Positions 33,809 through 44,155 of a stretch of DNA of 64,000 nt are shown here, piece by piece (the stretch's first letter is position 1; each line of letters opens with the position of its first letter). The notes beneath the pieces are model-generated. The model was given only the letters and a program-made list of their open reading frames with translations, made no database searches and had not been told where the DNA came from. This DNA comes from Blautia sp. (lineage in GTDB: Bacteria > Bacillota > Clostridia > Lachnospirales > Lachnospiraceae). Position numbers and translations under genes: made by a program. The DNA lies in the NCBI GenBank assembly GCA_022769545.1, contig JALEJS010000022.1, positions 1 through 64,000 on the forward strand, given 5' to 3'.

Positions 33809-35431
33809 CTACTCTTTTCTGCGATTCTTGTATTCCTTTGGGCTGCATCCCACCACTTTTTTGAATATATAGCTGAAGTAATGAGAATCCTTATATCCGA
33901 CCTCATATCCGATCTCTGCCGTTCTCATAGAAGAACACATCAGAAGTTCCTTGGCCCGGTCCAACCGCACCGAAGTCAGATATTCGATGAACGTCTGTCC
34001 CATTTCCGAGCTGAAGATCGCACTGAAGTAGCTGGGGCTGATATTCACCTTTGCCGCCACCGTCTGAAGGGACATTTCTTCTTTCTGATAATTCTCCTGG
34101 ATAAATGCCTTCGCCTCCTCCAGAAGCGCACTGTACTTTTTCAGAGAATGACTGTCTCTGAGCTTCATGGCTTCCTCAAACAGACGCTCCAGATGTTCTT
34201 CCATTTCCTCCGGAGATGACGTATTTCTGATAATCTCATTGATATCTCTGCATTCCTTGGGCAGTTTTTCCACACGGATATCAAGTCCTTTCAGAAAATC
34301 GGTGATAATAAAAAACAGATCCATCATCACATACTGCCGATACAAAAGTGACTGATAATTCTGTTCCCCTACATTGCGAAAATATTCTTCCAGAAAGCTT
34401 TTGATTTCTTCCTGCGTCCCGCTTTTCAGAAATTTTTCAATCAGCTCCTGTTCCACTTTCTTTGAGCGCAGCACACTGACATCTATCTTTTCTCCGGCTG
34501 ATGCATGAATGCCGGGAACATCCTCTGCGCGGACAATCTTATTCATTCCGATGAAGAAACGTCCGGAAAAAGCCTTGGCTGCCTCCAGATAAGAACTTCG
34601 CACATCTCCCAGCCGCTGCACCACAGAGCCGATTCCCCCAAAGTATTCCAGCTGAGGATAGCAGCTGATCCTGCGGATCAGATTTTCCCTTCCAAATTCC
34701 AGCCGCTTCAGCACTTCCTCCTCAGAACCGCCTTTCACCAGAAAAGCCCACCCATCCGGACTCCTGTCAAAGGTGATCACATTTTCCCACACTTCTGCAA
34801 ACCGTTCGATTTGTGCAGACGCATCCACAAAATCCTGCAGATTCCCTGATGCATCCTCCTCGCGGACGATTTTGAAAAGGAACACCAGAAATGCCGACGC
34901 CGTAAAATCAATTCCCAAACGCTGCCCGTTCTCCAGTACCTCCGCCGTCGAAAGATGATTGGAGGCAAGATCACTCCAGAGCTTATTCTTTTCCCTCTGA
35001 ACGTTTTCTTCCATTTCTCTTCGATACCGCTCCAGGATCCGCTCATTTTCCCGCTCTGTCTCGATCATATCCGCCACCTTGCGAATCGCCTCCAGCAGCT
35101 TGGCCGCCCCGATGGGTTTGAGCAGATAATCGGTCACGCCGATGCTGATTGCCGACTTTGCATAGTCAAAATCATTATATCCGCTGAGAATGATGATCTT
35201 GATCTGCGGCAGTTCCTTTTTTACGATCCGGCTCAGTTCCAGTCCGTCCATGAACGGCATTTTGATATCTGTGATCAGAATATCCGGTTTTTCCTTTTTA
35301 ATAAGAGGATAGGCCAGCTCTCCATCGCTGGCCTCTCCCACAAATTCAAATCCTTCTTTTTCCCACGGAATCGTATTTTTAATTCCGTTTCGCATGACGA
35401 CTTCGTCTTCTACCAAAAAAACTTTTAACAT
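33809..35431 (-). CDS. Response regulator with AraC DNA-binding domain (YesN type)
   Basis: A 540-residue regulator: receiver domain (phospho-acceptor D55 in ILITDIKMPF), a long central helical region, and a C-terminal AraC double helix-turn-helix (about 435-540, SPSYFSAIFSSEMGQTF and DSHYFSYIFKKVVGCSP). Its ATG directly abuts the araD stop codon. It probably activates the sugar import and catabolism genes of this region. Confidence 0.91.
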   Translation of the reverse strand: MLKVFLVEDEVVMRNGIKNTIPWEKEGFEFVGEASDGELAYPLIKKEKPDILITDIKMPFMDGLELSRIVKKELPQIKIIILSGYNDFDYAKSAISIGVTDYLLKPIGAAKLLEAIRKVADMIETERENERILERYRREMEENVQREKNKLWSDLASNHLSTAEVLENGQRLGIDFTASAFLVFLFKIVREEDASGNLQDFVDASAQIERFAEVWENVITFDRSPDGWAFLVKGGSEEEVLKRLEFGRENLIRRISCYPQLEYFGGIGSVVQRLGDVRSSYLEAAKAFSGRFFIGMNKIVRAEDVPGIHASAGEKIDVSVLRSKKVEQELIEKFLKSGTQEEIKSFLEEYFRNVGEQNYQSLLYRQYVMMDLFFIITDFLKGLDIRVEKLPKECRDINEIIRNTSSPEEMEEHLERLFEEAMKLRDSHSLKKYSALLEEAKAFIQENYQKEEMSLQTVAAKVNISPSYFSAIFSSEMGQTFIEYLTSVRLDRAKELLMCSSMRTAEIGYEVGYKDSHYFSYIFKKVVGCSPKEYKNRRKE

Positions 35432-36121
35432 TTACCTTCCCTGTCCGTAATATGCATTTGCTCCATGCTTTCTGAAATAGTGCTTGTCCTGCAATTCCTG
35501 CGGAGCCGGCTGAACCTGCGGATTGATCATCTCACATCTGCACGCCATCTTGGCAACCTCTTCCAGGACAACTGCATTATGCACTGCTTCATGGGCATCC
35601 TTTCCCCAGGAAAACGGACCGTGGTTCTTACACAGAACAGCCGGAACTGCTTCATAATCCTTGTCTTTGAAAAGATCCACGATCAGAAGGCCCGTATTCC
35701 TTTCATAATCCTTCAGTTCTTCTTCATTCAGGCATCTTGCGCAGGGTACTTCTCCGTAAATGTAATCTGCATGTGTGGTTCCGTAGCAGGGAATTCCTCT
35801 TCCTGCCTGTGCCCAGCTGGTCGCCCAGGAGGAATGTGTATGTACGACACCGCCGATATTGGCAAATGCCTTATACAGTTCCACATGCGTCGGAGTATCT
35901 GAGGACGGATTATATTTTCCTTCCACCTTATTTCCGTTCAGATCCATGATCACCATGTCGTCCGGTGTCAGCTTGTCATAATCCACACCGCTGGGCTTGA
36001 TGGCAAACAGTCCGCTCTCGCGGTCGATCTCGCTGACATTTCCCCATGTAAAGGTTACCAGGCCATATTTCGGAAGAAGCATATTGGCTTCATAAACACG
36101 TTTTTTCAGTTCTTCTAACAT
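35432..36121 (-). CDS. araD: L-ribulose-5-phosphate 4-epimerase
   Basis: Class II aldolase-fold enzyme (229 residues) that converts L-ribulose 5-phosphate to D-xylulose 5-phosphate. It carries the zinc-ligand HTHSSWA segment (about 94-100), a KPSGVDYD substrate-binding stretch, and a late NHGPFSWG. The length and C-terminal [10 protein letters not shown] match AraD. It lies 49 bases downstream of the ribulokinase-like gene, completing the last two steps of L-arabinose use; no isomerase (araA) is in the window. Confidence 0.95.
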   Translation of the reverse strand: MLEELKKRVYEANMLLPKYGLVTFTWGNVSEIDRESGLFAIKPSGVDYDKLTPDDMVIMDLNGNKVEGKYNPSSDTPTHVELYKAFANIGGVVHTHSSWATSWAQAGRGIPCYGTTHADYIYGEVPCARCLNEEELKDYERNTGLLIVDLFKDKDYEAVPAVLCKNHGPFSWGKDAHEAVHNAVVLEEVAKMACRCEMINPQVQPAPQELQDKHYFRKHGANAYYGQGR

Positions 36122-36170
36122 ATCTCTTCTCCTTTCTCATTCCTGCCCGACGGCACTGCCCCGGCCAAAA

Positions 36171-37757
36171 TTACAAACTCTCCACTGCCGCACGCTCTGT
36201 CGGAAGGGCCTTCTTAAAGGTTTCCAGGAATCGGTCAAAGCCTTCCACATCCTCCGGATCCGGGCTGAGTGTACTGCCCTTCTGGCCGGCAAAGACCTTA
36301 TCATTCAGGTAAGCGTCCAGAGTTTCTCCCTCTGCCTTGTTCTTCATATAAGATGCCAGCAGTGCGATGCCCCACGCGCCGCCTTCTCCTGCCGTCTCCA
36401 TAACCGTTACAGGCGTATTCATGGCGGCTGCCATAAAGCTCTGTCCCACACCCTTTGTCTTAAACAGTCCGCCGTGTCCCATCAGTTCATCCAGGGTCAC
36501 ATTTTCCTGCTTGCTCAGAATATCCATGCCGATCTTCAGAGATGCCATACAGGAGTACAGGTGTGCGCGCATAAAGTTTGCAAGGTTGAATTTGCTGTCC
36601 GGTCTGCGCATAAACAGAGGACGTCCTTCATCAAATCCTGTAATATGCTCTCCGGAGAAATAGCAGTAGGACATCAGTCCGCCGCAGTCCTTGTCGCCTT
36701 CCAGCGCCTTGTTGTACAGAGTTCCGTAAAGCTGGTTCATATCCACTTCCATACCCATGGATTCCATAAATTCACGGAATACGCCAACCCAGGCATTCAG
36801 ATCGGAGGTACAGTTGTTGCAGTGTACCATGGCAACCAGGCTGCCGTCCGGCGTGGTAACCATATCCAGCTCCGGATACGCTTTGGACAGTTCTTTTTCC
36901 AATACCGCCATCAGGAAGATCGAAGTTCCTGCGGAAACATTTCCGGTTCTCTGTTTTACGCTGTTTGTTGCCGTCATTCCGGTACCTGCATCTCCCTCTG
37001 CCGGGCATACCGGAATTCCCGCTTTCAGATTTCCGCTCACATCAAGGCGCTTTGCACCTTCCTCCGTCAGTGTACCGGCCTGTTCGCCTGCCACAAGCAC
37101 CTTCGGAAGAATGTCTCTGAGCTTCCACGGGAAGTTTTTGTCTGCGATCAGAGCCTCGAATTTATCGATCATTGCCTGATCATAATCTTTTGTTTTGGGA
37201 TCAATGGGGAACATTCCGGATGCATCTCCGATTCCCAGAACACGTTCTCCGGTCAGCTGCCAGTGGATATATGCTGCCAGCGTTGCCAGATAATCCATGT
37301 CCTTCACATGTTCTTCCCCGTTCAGAATTGCCTGATACAGATGGGAAATGCTCCATCTCTGAGGAATGTTATACTGGAAAAGGTCAAACAGCTTTCCGGA
37401 AGCCTCTCCGGTAATGGTATTTCTCCAGGTACGGAAAGGCACCATCAGTTCACCGTCCTTATTGAATGCCATATAACCATGCATCATCGCAGAGAAACCG
37501 ATCGCACCGATTGTTTCCAGAGTCACATCATACTGTTTCTTCACATCTGCAGCCATATCTGCATATGCGCCCTGAAGGCCTTTCCAGATGTCTTCCAGGG
37601 AATATGTCCAGATTCCGTTTTCCAGGCTGTTTTCCCATTCATAGCTTCCGGATGCCACCGGAGTATTTGTAGAGTCCACCAGCACGGCTTTGATTCTGGT
37701 CGAACCAAACTCAATTCCAAGTGCTGTATTTCCGTTCATGATATCCTGTTTTACCAT
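36171..37757 (-). CDS. araB: FGGY-family carbohydrate kinase, probable L-ribulokinase
   Basis: A 528-residue FGGY kinase with N-terminal [16 protein letters not shown] and a C-terminal [13 protein letters not shown]. The fold is the xylulokinase-like branch and not the classical AraB. A non-orthologous clostridial ribulokinase (AraK) is known, and the adjacent araD argues for L-ribulose as substrate. GAGGG eight bases upstream supports the start at 37757 over two other ATGs. It is first in the araB-araD-YesN-YesM-membrane-protein operon. Xylulose or another ketose remains possible. Confidence 0.85.
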   Translation of the reverse strand: MVKQDIMNGNTALGIEFGSTRIKAVLVDSTNTPVASGSYEWENSLENGIWTYSLEDIWKGLQGAYADMAADVKKQYDVTLETIGAIGFSAMMHGYMAFNKDGELMVPFRTWRNTITGEASGKLFDLFQYNIPQRWSISHLYQAILNGEEHVKDMDYLATLAAYIHWQLTGERVLGIGDASGMFPIDPKTKDYDQAMIDKFEALIADKNFPWKLRDILPKVLVAGEQAGTLTEEGAKRLDVSGNLKAGIPVCPAEGDAGTGMTATNSVKQRTGNVSAGTSIFLMAVLEKELSKAYPELDMVTTPDGSLVAMVHCNNCTSDLNAWVGVFREFMESMGMEVDMNQLYGTLYNKALEGDKDCGGLMSYCYFSGEHITGFDEGRPLFMRRPDSKFNLANFMRAHLYSCMASLKIGMDILSKQENVTLDELMGHGGLFKTKGVGQSFMAAAMNTPVTVMETAGEGGAWGIALLASYMKNKAEGETLDAYLNDKVFAGQKGSTLSPDPEDVEGFDRFLETFKKALPTERAAVESL

Positions 37758-37791
37758 ACGCTTACCCTCGCAATCTTTCATAGTTATTTAT

Positions 37792-37821
37792 ACTATACCG
37801 CAATATTGCACAGATTCACAA
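37792..37821 (-). promoter_or_regulatory. Promoter of the araB operon
   Basis: Minus strand TTGTGA (37816-37821), 18 bases, TATAGT (37792-37797), about 35 bases before the start codon. Confidence 0.5.
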
Positions 37822-37877
37822 GAGAACATTTTCTGAATTTTGTTAAATATTTTATTGTAATGCCTTTGGCGGCCCGG

Positions 37878-38663
37878 TTATAAAATATCCTTCCGGCAGT
37901 ATTTCCAGTATGCCGCCGCGATGCCGATCAGGCAGAACAGAATTCCCGGAAGAAGCATTCCCATATCCAGGCTGCCGTTGGTGATGATATCTGCACCTTC
38001 TGCATATCCAAAGGGTGTAATGTACTTCAGAAATTCTGCTTTTTCCGAAAGATTGGCAATGATATTCAGAAAATACATCACTGTCGCAAGGCCAAGACCG
38101 ATGCCCAGTCCGCTCCGTCTCAGGAATGCAGATATTCCCAGACAGATTCCTGCCAGCTCCAGCTGAACCAGATAATATGCAAGATGCAGAAGTCCGACTT
38201 CCTTCCAGGGAATCGTCTCACCGATCAGAGCGATGGAGCCTGCCGCCAGAAGAAAAGCCACCGCATTCAGCCCTGTGATCTGCAGAAAAACAGCCGTCAG
38301 CTTTTCCGTAAGGATGCGCATCCGGCTCACCGGATGGGTCAGCAGAAATTCTGCCGTACGTTCCTTCTCTTCCTTCGCCAGCATCCCGATCGCTGTCAGA
38401 GAGGCAAAAAACGCACCTCCGATTCCCAGAATATTTCCGCATTCAATGGCATAAAAACCCGTCAGTGCCCCAAAATTCAGGCGATCCATCCCAAAGGCTG
38501 CCGTGAAAGAGCCCATGGAAGCAAAAAGGTTTGTGACACCTTCCATTTCGCTCTTCATCTCCGGATACATAAAAACACAGATCACGATAAAAAATCCGAT
38601 CGCGGCAGTCCACACTGCCAGCGCTGTACGCCCCTGTTTCCATTCATGCTTTACAAGTGTCAT
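37878..38663 (-). CDS. ABC-2-type transporter permease
   Basis: A 261-residue membrane protein with six predicted TM segments and the ABC-2 permease layout, including a cytoplasmic loop with EKERTAEFLLTHPVSR typical of this class. Its ATG overlaps the ATPase stop as ATGA. With the upstream ATPase it forms a two-gene exporter of unknown substrate. Confidence 0.88.
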   Translation of the reverse strand: MTLVKHEWKQGRTALAVWTAAIGFFIVICVFMYPEMKSEMEGVTNLFASMGSFTAAFGMDRLNFGALTGFYAIECGNILGIGGAFFASLTAIGMLAKEEKERTAEFLLTHPVSRMRILTEKLTAVFLQITGLNAVAFLLAAGSIALIGETIPWKEVGLLHLAYYLVQLELAGICLGISAFLRRSGLGIGLGLATVMYFLNIIANLSEKAEFLKYITPFGYAEGADIITNGSLDMGMLLPGILFCLIGIAAAYWKYCRKDIL

Positions 38664-39541
38664 GCCTTTTCTCCTCCGTCCTCATAATAATGGAGAAAAA
38701 TTTCCTCCAGATCCGGCTCTGCCACCGACAGGTCCTTCACGTCCCCCTGTGCCAGAAGGCGCACAAGGCAATTGATATCCCCGCTGTAGAGGAAGCTCAC
38801 TCCCTCCTCTGTCTCCATCCGGTCACGGATTCCCGTTATCCCGTCCAGATTCACGCTGCCATGGATACTCACCCGTTTCGCAGACGTTCTGGACAGTTCT
38901 TCCACACTGCCGCAGGCAATCAGACGCCCTTCCCGTATGATCGCCGCCCTTGAACAGTTCCGCTGAATTTCCGACAGCACATGACTGGACAGAAATATCG
39001 TTGTTCCTTCCTGGTTTCGCTCACGCAGAATGGAGAAAAATTCTCTCTGCATCAGAGGGTCCAGACCACTGGTCGGTTCATCCAGAATCAGAAGCTCCGG
39101 GCTGTGCTGCAGTGCACACACAATTCCCACCTTTTTCCGGTTTCCGAAGGACAGTTCTTCCACCTTTCTGGAAACATCCAGCTGCAGCCGTTCACACAGC
39201 TGCTCTGCATCTCTTTTGCAGTCCTTTTTCCGAAGATCTGCCGACAGCTTCAGAATATCCCGAACCTTCATCCCATGATAGAACACTGCTTCAGACGGAA
39301 GATAACCCACCCGGGACATAATTGTTTCCCGGTCCGTTCTGATATCTGTCCCGAAAATCTGTACCTGTCCCGAAGTCGGCCGGATCAGCCCCAGCATCGT
39401 CCGGATCGTTGTCGATTTCCCGGCTCCGTTCGGGCCGATAAACCCGAAAAATTCCCCGGCTTTGACGGTCAGATCCAGATCCATAATTCCCCGCGCCTTT
39501 CCATAATATTTTGTCAGTTTACTGATTTGAATTGCATCCAT
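38660..39541 (-). CDS. ABC transporter ATP-binding protein (drug/efflux type)
   Basis: A 293-residue ATPase with Walker A GPNGAGKS (about 36-43), the signature ELSFGNRKK in place of LSGGQ, Walker B LLILDEPTSGLD and the switch His in LSSH. The C-terminal extension resembles CcmA/NatA-type exporters. Its start lies inside the last 23 bases of the TetR gene, so the three genes are tightly coupled. Confidence 0.92.
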   Translation of the reverse strand: MDAIQISKLTKYYGKARGIMDLDLTVKAGEFFGFIGPNGAGKSTTIRTMLGLIRPTSGQVQIFGTDIRTDRETIMSRVGYLPSEAVFYHGMKVRDILKLSADLRKKDCKRDAEQLCERLQLDVSRKVEELSFGNRKKVGIVCALQHSPELLILDEPTSGLDPLMQREFFSILRERNQEGTTIFLSSHVLSEIQRNCSRAAIIREGRLIACGSVEELSRTSAKRVSIHGSVNLDGITGIRDRMETEEGVSFLYSGDINCLVRLLAQGDVKDLSVAEPDLEEIFLHYYEDGGEKA

Positions 39542-40208
39542 ATCGTCCCTCTTTTCTTTGTATTATGGTTTCTTCCGAACCAGCGGAAGGGTTGCCGTCT
39601 TTTGAAACAACGTAGACCGATTTCCAGAAATCCATCATTCGGATAAAATCCTGTTCCATCCGGTCCACATCAATGTCTCCCGACCGGACTATCTCCAGTA
39701 AGTATCCTTCTGATGCCAGGTACATCTGGCGGTACATCATTTCCAGATCCAGCCCGGGCAAAAACTGCTCCGGATCCAGTTTTTTTATGGCCTTCAGGGC
39801 TTTGAAATTTAGAAACTTCTGATAGCTTGCCTGAACTTCCTGACAGACAGCCGGATCTTTTTCATAATAGGCCTTGATCACGAAAGTTCCCATTGCCGGA
39901 TATCGTTTCATCAGATACATCTTTGCCTTCATTCCCCGATACATCATATCAAAAAGATCTGTACTCTCATAGCAGCCATATCGAGTCAGATATTCAATGG
40001 TGATTCTGGCACATTCCTCCCACAAAAAAAGGTACAGTTCTTTTTTGTTCTGAAAATAGTGAAACAGCAATGATTTGCTGATTCCGGCTTCCGCTGCGAT
40101 TTCACTCACCGGACTCTTTTTGTAGGAATTCATTCCAAATACCCGGAATCCTGCATTGATGATCTTCTGCTGCTTTTCCTCCGGAAGGGAAAAAAACTTC
40201 TCGTTCAT
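39519..40208 (-). CDS. TetR-family transcriptional regulator
   Basis: A 229-residue regulator with an N-terminal helix-turn-helix (SEIAAEAGISKSLLFHYFQNK, about 33-53) and a helical ligand-binding C-terminal part. GGAGGTGA precedes the ATG. It heads a tetR-ATPase-permease operon and overlaps the ATPase gene by 23 bases. A palindrome covering its -10 region suggests autoregulation of the exporter. Confidence 0.9.
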   Translation of the reverse strand: MNEKFFSLPEEKQQKIINAGFRVFGMNSYKKSPVSEIAAEAGISKSLLFHYFQNKKELYLFLWEECARITIEYLTRYGCYESTDLFDMMYRGMKAKMYLMKRYPAMGTFVIKAYYEKDPAVCQEVQASYQKFLNFKALKAIKKLDPEQFLPGLDLEMMYRQMYLASEGYLLEIVRSGDIDVDRMEQDFIRMMDFWKSVYVVSKDGNPSAGSEETIIQRKEGRYGCNSNQ

Positions 40209-40231
40209 TTCATCACCTCCATTAACCATTC

Positions 40232-40261
40232 CGGTCAATATTCATTATACCCTGTTGACCG
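40232..40261. promoter_or_regulatory. Candidate TetR operator over the tetR -10 element
   Basis: CGGTCAA (40232-40238) and TTGACCG (40255-40261) are perfect inverted 7-base arms. Between them lies the minus-strand TATAAT (40244-40249). Binding there would block the promoter of the tetR-ABC operon. Confidence 0.6.
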
Positions 40262-40334
40262 TTTTTGAGAAGACCCCTTCCGCATTTTTGCTATTTTTAT
40301 TTCATAGATAAATTCCAGAGGAATTTCCTGTGAA

Positions 40335-40383
40335 ATAAAAACATACCGCCAATATGCCTGTAATTGCCATATCAGCGGTATGT
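40335..40383 (-). terminator. Terminator of the ytfQRT-yjfF operon
   Basis: ACATACCGC...GCGGTATGT arms plus internal ATATGG/CATAT pairing, followed by TTTTATTT on the minus strand, about 55 bases after the yjfF stop. Confidence 0.8.
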
Positions 40384-40436
40384 CAGCCTGTCAACATGAT
40401 TCAGCTGTCGCAACGGTTACTTCTCATTCCCCGTCT

Positions 40437-41459
40437 TTATTTTTTATTCTTTTCCTTGGCTGCAGCAAAAATACTCTGAAGAACGATGAAGAAGCAGAGC
40501 ATTGCCGCAATCGTAATTCTCGTCCACCAGGAGGACAAGGTTCCCTGGAAGGTGATAAATGCTTCGATCGTTCCTTTGATCAACACTCCAAAAAGACTTC
40601 CAAATACATTTCCGACACCACCGGTCAGCAGCGTTCCGCCGATAACCGAAGAGGCAATGGCATCCATCTCAAATCCTTTGGCCTGCTCCACAAATCCGGA
40701 ACAGGTATTCAGACAGAACAGAAAGCCTCCGAGACTTGCCAGAAATCCTTCCAGAATATATGCCTTCAGTTTCGTGCGTTTTACATTCAGGCCCATCATC
40801 AGCGCAGACTGCTCATTTCCTCCGATGGCATAGATGCTGCGTCCGAATTTGGTGTATTTCAGCACGATAAACACGATAACCAGCACTGCAAGTGCAATAA
40901 TAACGCTTGGATAAATATACGGAAGGATCAGTTTTCCTTTCTTATTCACATATCCTCCGAAGGGCAGATAAATCTTGTACTGAGCCCAGGAAAGGAACAG
41001 TTCATTCTTTATACTGATCATTTCCTTGCTGATTACAGCAGTCATACCACGTGCAAAGAACATTCCTGCCAGTGTTACGATGAATGGCTGTATCTTCAGG
41101 TAGGCAACCAGCCATCCCTGTACCAGTCCGAACACAAGTCCAATAAAAAGGACAAAAATCATTGCCTGAATGGCACCCCATCCGGCATTTTCCATACTCC
41201 ATGCCAGAATCATACATACCATGGCCACAACCGACCCAACAGAAATATCAATTCCGCCTGTAATCATGACGATCGTCATGCCTGCAGCAATTACAATAAG
41301 GCCGGCGTTTGAAATAAAAAGATTCAAGAAATTCTGTGTTTTGGCAAATCCCTGGTCTTTGAAAAGAACCACTCCGATGAGATACATGATTACAAATAAA
41401 AGAATCGTGATCATCAGCAAAAAGGAATTGCCATCCAGCCTGCGTCTCTGTTTTTTCAT
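40437..41459 (-). CDS. yjfF: Furanose ABC transporter permease (YjfF type)
   Basis: A 340-residue CUT2-type permease with about nine to ten TM segments and the BPD_transp_2 signature GGIDISVGSVVAM near residue 68 and LLTGGVGNVFGSLFG late. It pairs with the YtfT permease to form the channel. Its start overlaps the ytfT stop by one base (TAATG). In E. coli the YtfQRT-YjfF system imports galactofuranose; here arabinofuranose is equally plausible given araB-araD nearby. Confidence 0.88.
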   Translation of the reverse strand: MKKQRRRLDGNSFLLMITILLFVIMYLIGVVLFKDQGFAKTQNFLNLFISNAGLIVIAAGMTIVMITGGIDISVGSVVAMVCMILAWSMENAGWGAIQAMIFVLFIGLVFGLVQGWLVAYLKIQPFIVTLAGMFFARGMTAVISKEMISIKNELFLSWAQYKIYLPFGGYVNKKGKLILPYIYPSVIIALAVLVIVFIVLKYTKFGRSIYAIGGNEQSALMMGLNVKRTKLKAYILEGFLASLGGFLFCLNTCSGFVEQAKGFEMDAIASSVIGGTLLTGGVGNVFGSLFGVLIKGTIEAFITFQGTLSSWWTRITIAAMLCFFIVLQSIFAAAKEKNKK

Positions 41460-42514
41460 TATGCCGCTCCTTTCCCGCTCGTTGTCTGAACGGAAGATTT
41501 CGCTCTGAGACGGCGAATCATCCTCATAAGTTCAGGTGACTGCAGCGATACAATAATAACCACTACGATTGCTTTGTAAACCGGAATCTGGTCCGAGCTT
41601 ACGGAGACAGCATACAGAGTCGTCGTCAGTGTCTGAATCGTATATGCTCCGATCACAGAGCCAAGCAGAGAAAATTTGCCGCCTGCCAGAGAGTTTCCGC
41701 CCAGTGCCACTGCCAGAATTGCATCCAGTTCCAGGTTCAGGCCGATGTTGTTGGCATCTGCCGAATAAATACGGGAACAGTTGATCAAGCCTGCGATACT
41801 TGCGCAGAATCCGCTGAATGCATATACCATAAAGATGATCTTTGTGGATTTCAAGCCAACCAGCCTTGCTGCCTTGGAATTGATACCTACGGTCTCAATG
41901 TACATCCCCAGTGCCGTCTTTTTCAGAAGAAGCAGGGTCAGAAGCACCACGAAAGCCGTCACAAAAATCGCTGTGGGAATCGGCACACCAGGGATGCTGG
42001 CGCCCAGCTTCTTAAAGCTTTCCACACGTACATATGTGATCTGTCCATTTGTCAGCAGCTGAGCGATACCACGTCCTGCCGTGAACAGAATCAATGTCGC
42101 AACCATCGGCTGGATTTTAAGCTTTGCCACCAGGAGTCCGTTAAAGCATCCGCAGAGAATACCGACAAGAATTCCCAGCATTGCTCCGAGAATCGGGTTA
42201 TTGATATATTCATTGACGCTCTGCTGTCCGCCGGCAATGAACGAACAGGTTACTGCAGCAACCACTGCCATGACAGCACCTACTGAGATATCGGTTCCGG
42301 CAGAAGCTGCTACGACCAGAGTCATCCCGACTGCCAGAATCACCACTTCACTTCCCCGGTTTATTACATCAATAATACGTCCGTAGAGGACTCCGTTCTG
42401 AACCCCGATTTTAAAGAAGTCGGGGCTGGCAATCACTGCCGCAATCAGCATAATAACCAGGCAGAAAATCGGCATAAACAGTCTTTTTGATGTTAATTTC
42501 TTTACTTTATCCAT
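41459..42514 (-). CDS. ytfT: Furanose ABC transporter permease (YtfT type)
   Basis: A 351-residue CUT2 permease with about ten hydrophobic segments, AGTDISVGAVMAV near residue 72 and NSLAGGKFSLLGSVIGA late. GGGAGGTGG precedes the ATG, which overlaps the ytfR stop by one base (TGATG). It is one of two different permeases of a heteromeric channel, the hallmark of the YtfQRT-YjfF arrangement as opposed to ribose-type systems with one permease. Confidence 0.88.
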   Translation of the reverse strand: MDKVKKLTSKRLFMPIFCLVIMLIAAVIASPDFFKIGVQNGVLYGRIIDVINRGSEVVILAVGMTLVVAASAGTDISVGAVMAVVAAVTCSFIAGGQQSVNEYINNPILGAMLGILVGILCGCFNGLLVAKLKIQPMVATLILFTAGRGIAQLLTNGQITYVRVESFKKLGASIPGVPIPTAIFVTAFVVLLTLLLLKKTALGMYIETVGINSKAARLVGLKSTKIIFMVYAFSGFCASIAGLINCSRIYSADANNIGLNLELDAILAVALGGNSLAGGKFSLLGSVIGAYTIQTLTTTLYAVSVSSDQIPVYKAIVVVIIVSLQSPELMRMIRRLRAKSSVQTTSGKGAA

Positions 42515-44028
42515 CAATTTCCACCTCCCGCAATTGCTTTCATAATAGCACTCTGGTTCAGCTCAGATTCCTCCAGCTCTCCCACCTTGGCTCCATCACG
42601 CAGAACAGCCATTCTGCTGCAGGTACGAATCATCTCTTCAATCTCAGAAGAGATGAACATTACAGCCATTCCGTTTTCAGCCAGCTCCAGTACCAGCTTC
42701 TGAATTTCGGTCTTTGTACCAATATCAATGCCTCGTGTCGGCTCATCCAGAATCAGGAAATCCGGATTTGTCAGAAGCCATCTTCCGAGAATTACTTTCT
42801 GCTGATTTCCTCCGGAAAGCTGCTTGATCGGCGTCTCACGGCTGGCCGTTTTTATCTGCAGAATGTCAATATATTTGTCCGTAAATTCTTCCTGTTCCTT
42901 CCGGCTCATCAGATGGAACAATCCCTTTTTCGCCTGCAATGCAATGATAATATTTTCCCTTACCGAAAGATCCGAAATAATGCCCTCCTCTTTACGGTTT
43001 TCCGGAAGATACGCCATTCCGGCCATCATTGCATCCAGCGGCGCTCCGACCAGAAGCTTCTTACCTTTCACGGAAAGCTCTCCGGAATCCGGTCTGTCTG
43101 CCCCGTATATGCTTCGTGCCAGCTCTGAACGGCCGGATCCCAAAAGCCCTGTCAGGCCAATGACCTCACCCTTATGGATATCCAGATCAAAGGGTTTGAT
43201 CGTTCCTTTATGCCCCAGGCCTTTCGCTGAGATCACCACTTCCTCACATTTCTTATCCTGTGCATCCTCTTTCTTGATTTTTGCCAGGTCATCAAAATCT
43301 TTACCCATCATTTTCGCTACCAGCTGAACCCTCGGAAGCTCTTCAACCTTGAATTCGCCCACCAGCGCACCGTTTCTCAGCACGGTGATACGGTCACAGA
43401 CTGCATAAACCTGCTCCAGGAAATGTGTAACAAAAATGATCCCTACGCCCTGTGCTTTCAGCTTGTTCATCAGTCGGAACAGCTTCTCAACCTCTCCGTC
43501 ATCCAGAGACGAAGTCGGCTCATCCAGAATCAGTACTTTTGCAGACATGTCCACTGCACGAGCAATGGCCAGCATCTGCTGAATTGCGATTGAATAGTTT
43601 TCTACCGCCATCGAAACATCAATATGTATGTCAAGTCCTTCCAAAAGCTCTCTGGACTTCTTTTTCATAGTTCTCCAGTCAATCATTCCCGCTTTTCTCG
43701 GTTCGCGGCCTATATACAGATTTTCTGCCACAGAAAGATTGGGGCAGAGATTGACTTCCTGATACACGGTGCTGATACCGTTTGCCTGTGCCTCCTGAGG
43801 AGATCGATTGATAATTGCAGTATCTTTTCCTTCAATCCGGATTTCACCTGTTTCAAATTCTTCCACTCCGGTTAAAACCTTGATCAAAGTAGATTTTCCG
43901 GCTCCATTTTCTCCCATAAGAGCATGAATTTCACCTTTTCTCAGCGTAAAATCCACATCCTGCAGTGCCTTTACTCCAGGAAAATTCTTGCTGATATGTC
44001 TCATGCTGAGCACAACATCCCGCTCCAT
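42514..44028 (-). CDS. ytfR: Sugar ABC transporter ATP-binding protein (YtfR type, duplicated)
   Basis: A 504-residue protein made of two ATPase halves. The first has Walker A GENGAGKS (about 38-45) and Walker B VLILDEPTSSLD. The second has the degenerate GLLGSGRS loop and LSGGNQQKVILGRWL with LILDEPTRGID. This is normal for CUT2 transporters. It is separated from the binding-protein gene by 127 bases containing a hairpin. Confidence 0.93.
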   Translation of the reverse strand: MERDVVLSMRHISKNFPGVKALQDVDFTLRKGEIHALMGENGAGKSTLIKVLTGVEEFETGEIRIEGKDTAIINRSPQEAQANGISTVYQEVNLCPNLSVAENLYIGREPRKAGMIDWRTMKKKSRELLEGLDIHIDVSMAVENYSIAIQQMLAIARAVDMSAKVLILDEPTSSLDDGEVEKLFRLMNKLKAQGVGIIFVTHFLEQVYAVCDRITVLRNGALVGEFKVEELPRVQLVAKMMGKDFDDLAKIKKEDAQDKKCEEVVISAKGLGHKGTIKPFDLDIHKGEVIGLTGLLGSGRSELARSIYGADRPDSGELSVKGKKLLVGAPLDAMMAGMAYLPENRKEEGIISDLSVRENIIIALQAKKGLFHLMSRKEQEEFTDKYIDILQIKTASRETPIKQLSGGNQQKVILGRWLLTNPDFLILDEPTRGIDIGTKTEIQKLVLELAENGMAVMFISSEIEEMIRTCSRMAVLRDGAKVGELEESELNQSAIMKAIAGGGN

Positions 44029-44056
44029 AAATCCACCTCTCTTTTTTCATAAATAA

Positions 44057-44103
44057 AGGTGCGAGGGAGAAGAGCCTTACGGCTCCCGGCCCTCACACCT
44101 TTT
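44057..44103 (-). terminator. Intercistronic hairpin between ytfQ and ytfR
   Basis: AAGGTGTGAGGG / CCCTCGCACCTT arms (one mismatch) with an inner GGAGCC/GGCTC stem, followed by a T-rich stretch on the minus strand. It probably lowers read-through so the binding protein is made in excess, or protects its mRNA 3' end. Confidence 0.7.
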
Positions 44104-44155
44104 CACTCACTCTTCAGCTTGCATTTCTATCCGAAAAATGCACTTTCATCTCTGA

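Noticed and set aside
37878-40208. The tetR-ATPase-permease block as a recent mobile insertion
   Set aside because: No transposase, terminal repeats or target duplication can be seen; it interrupts the sugar genes but there is no direct mark of mobility.
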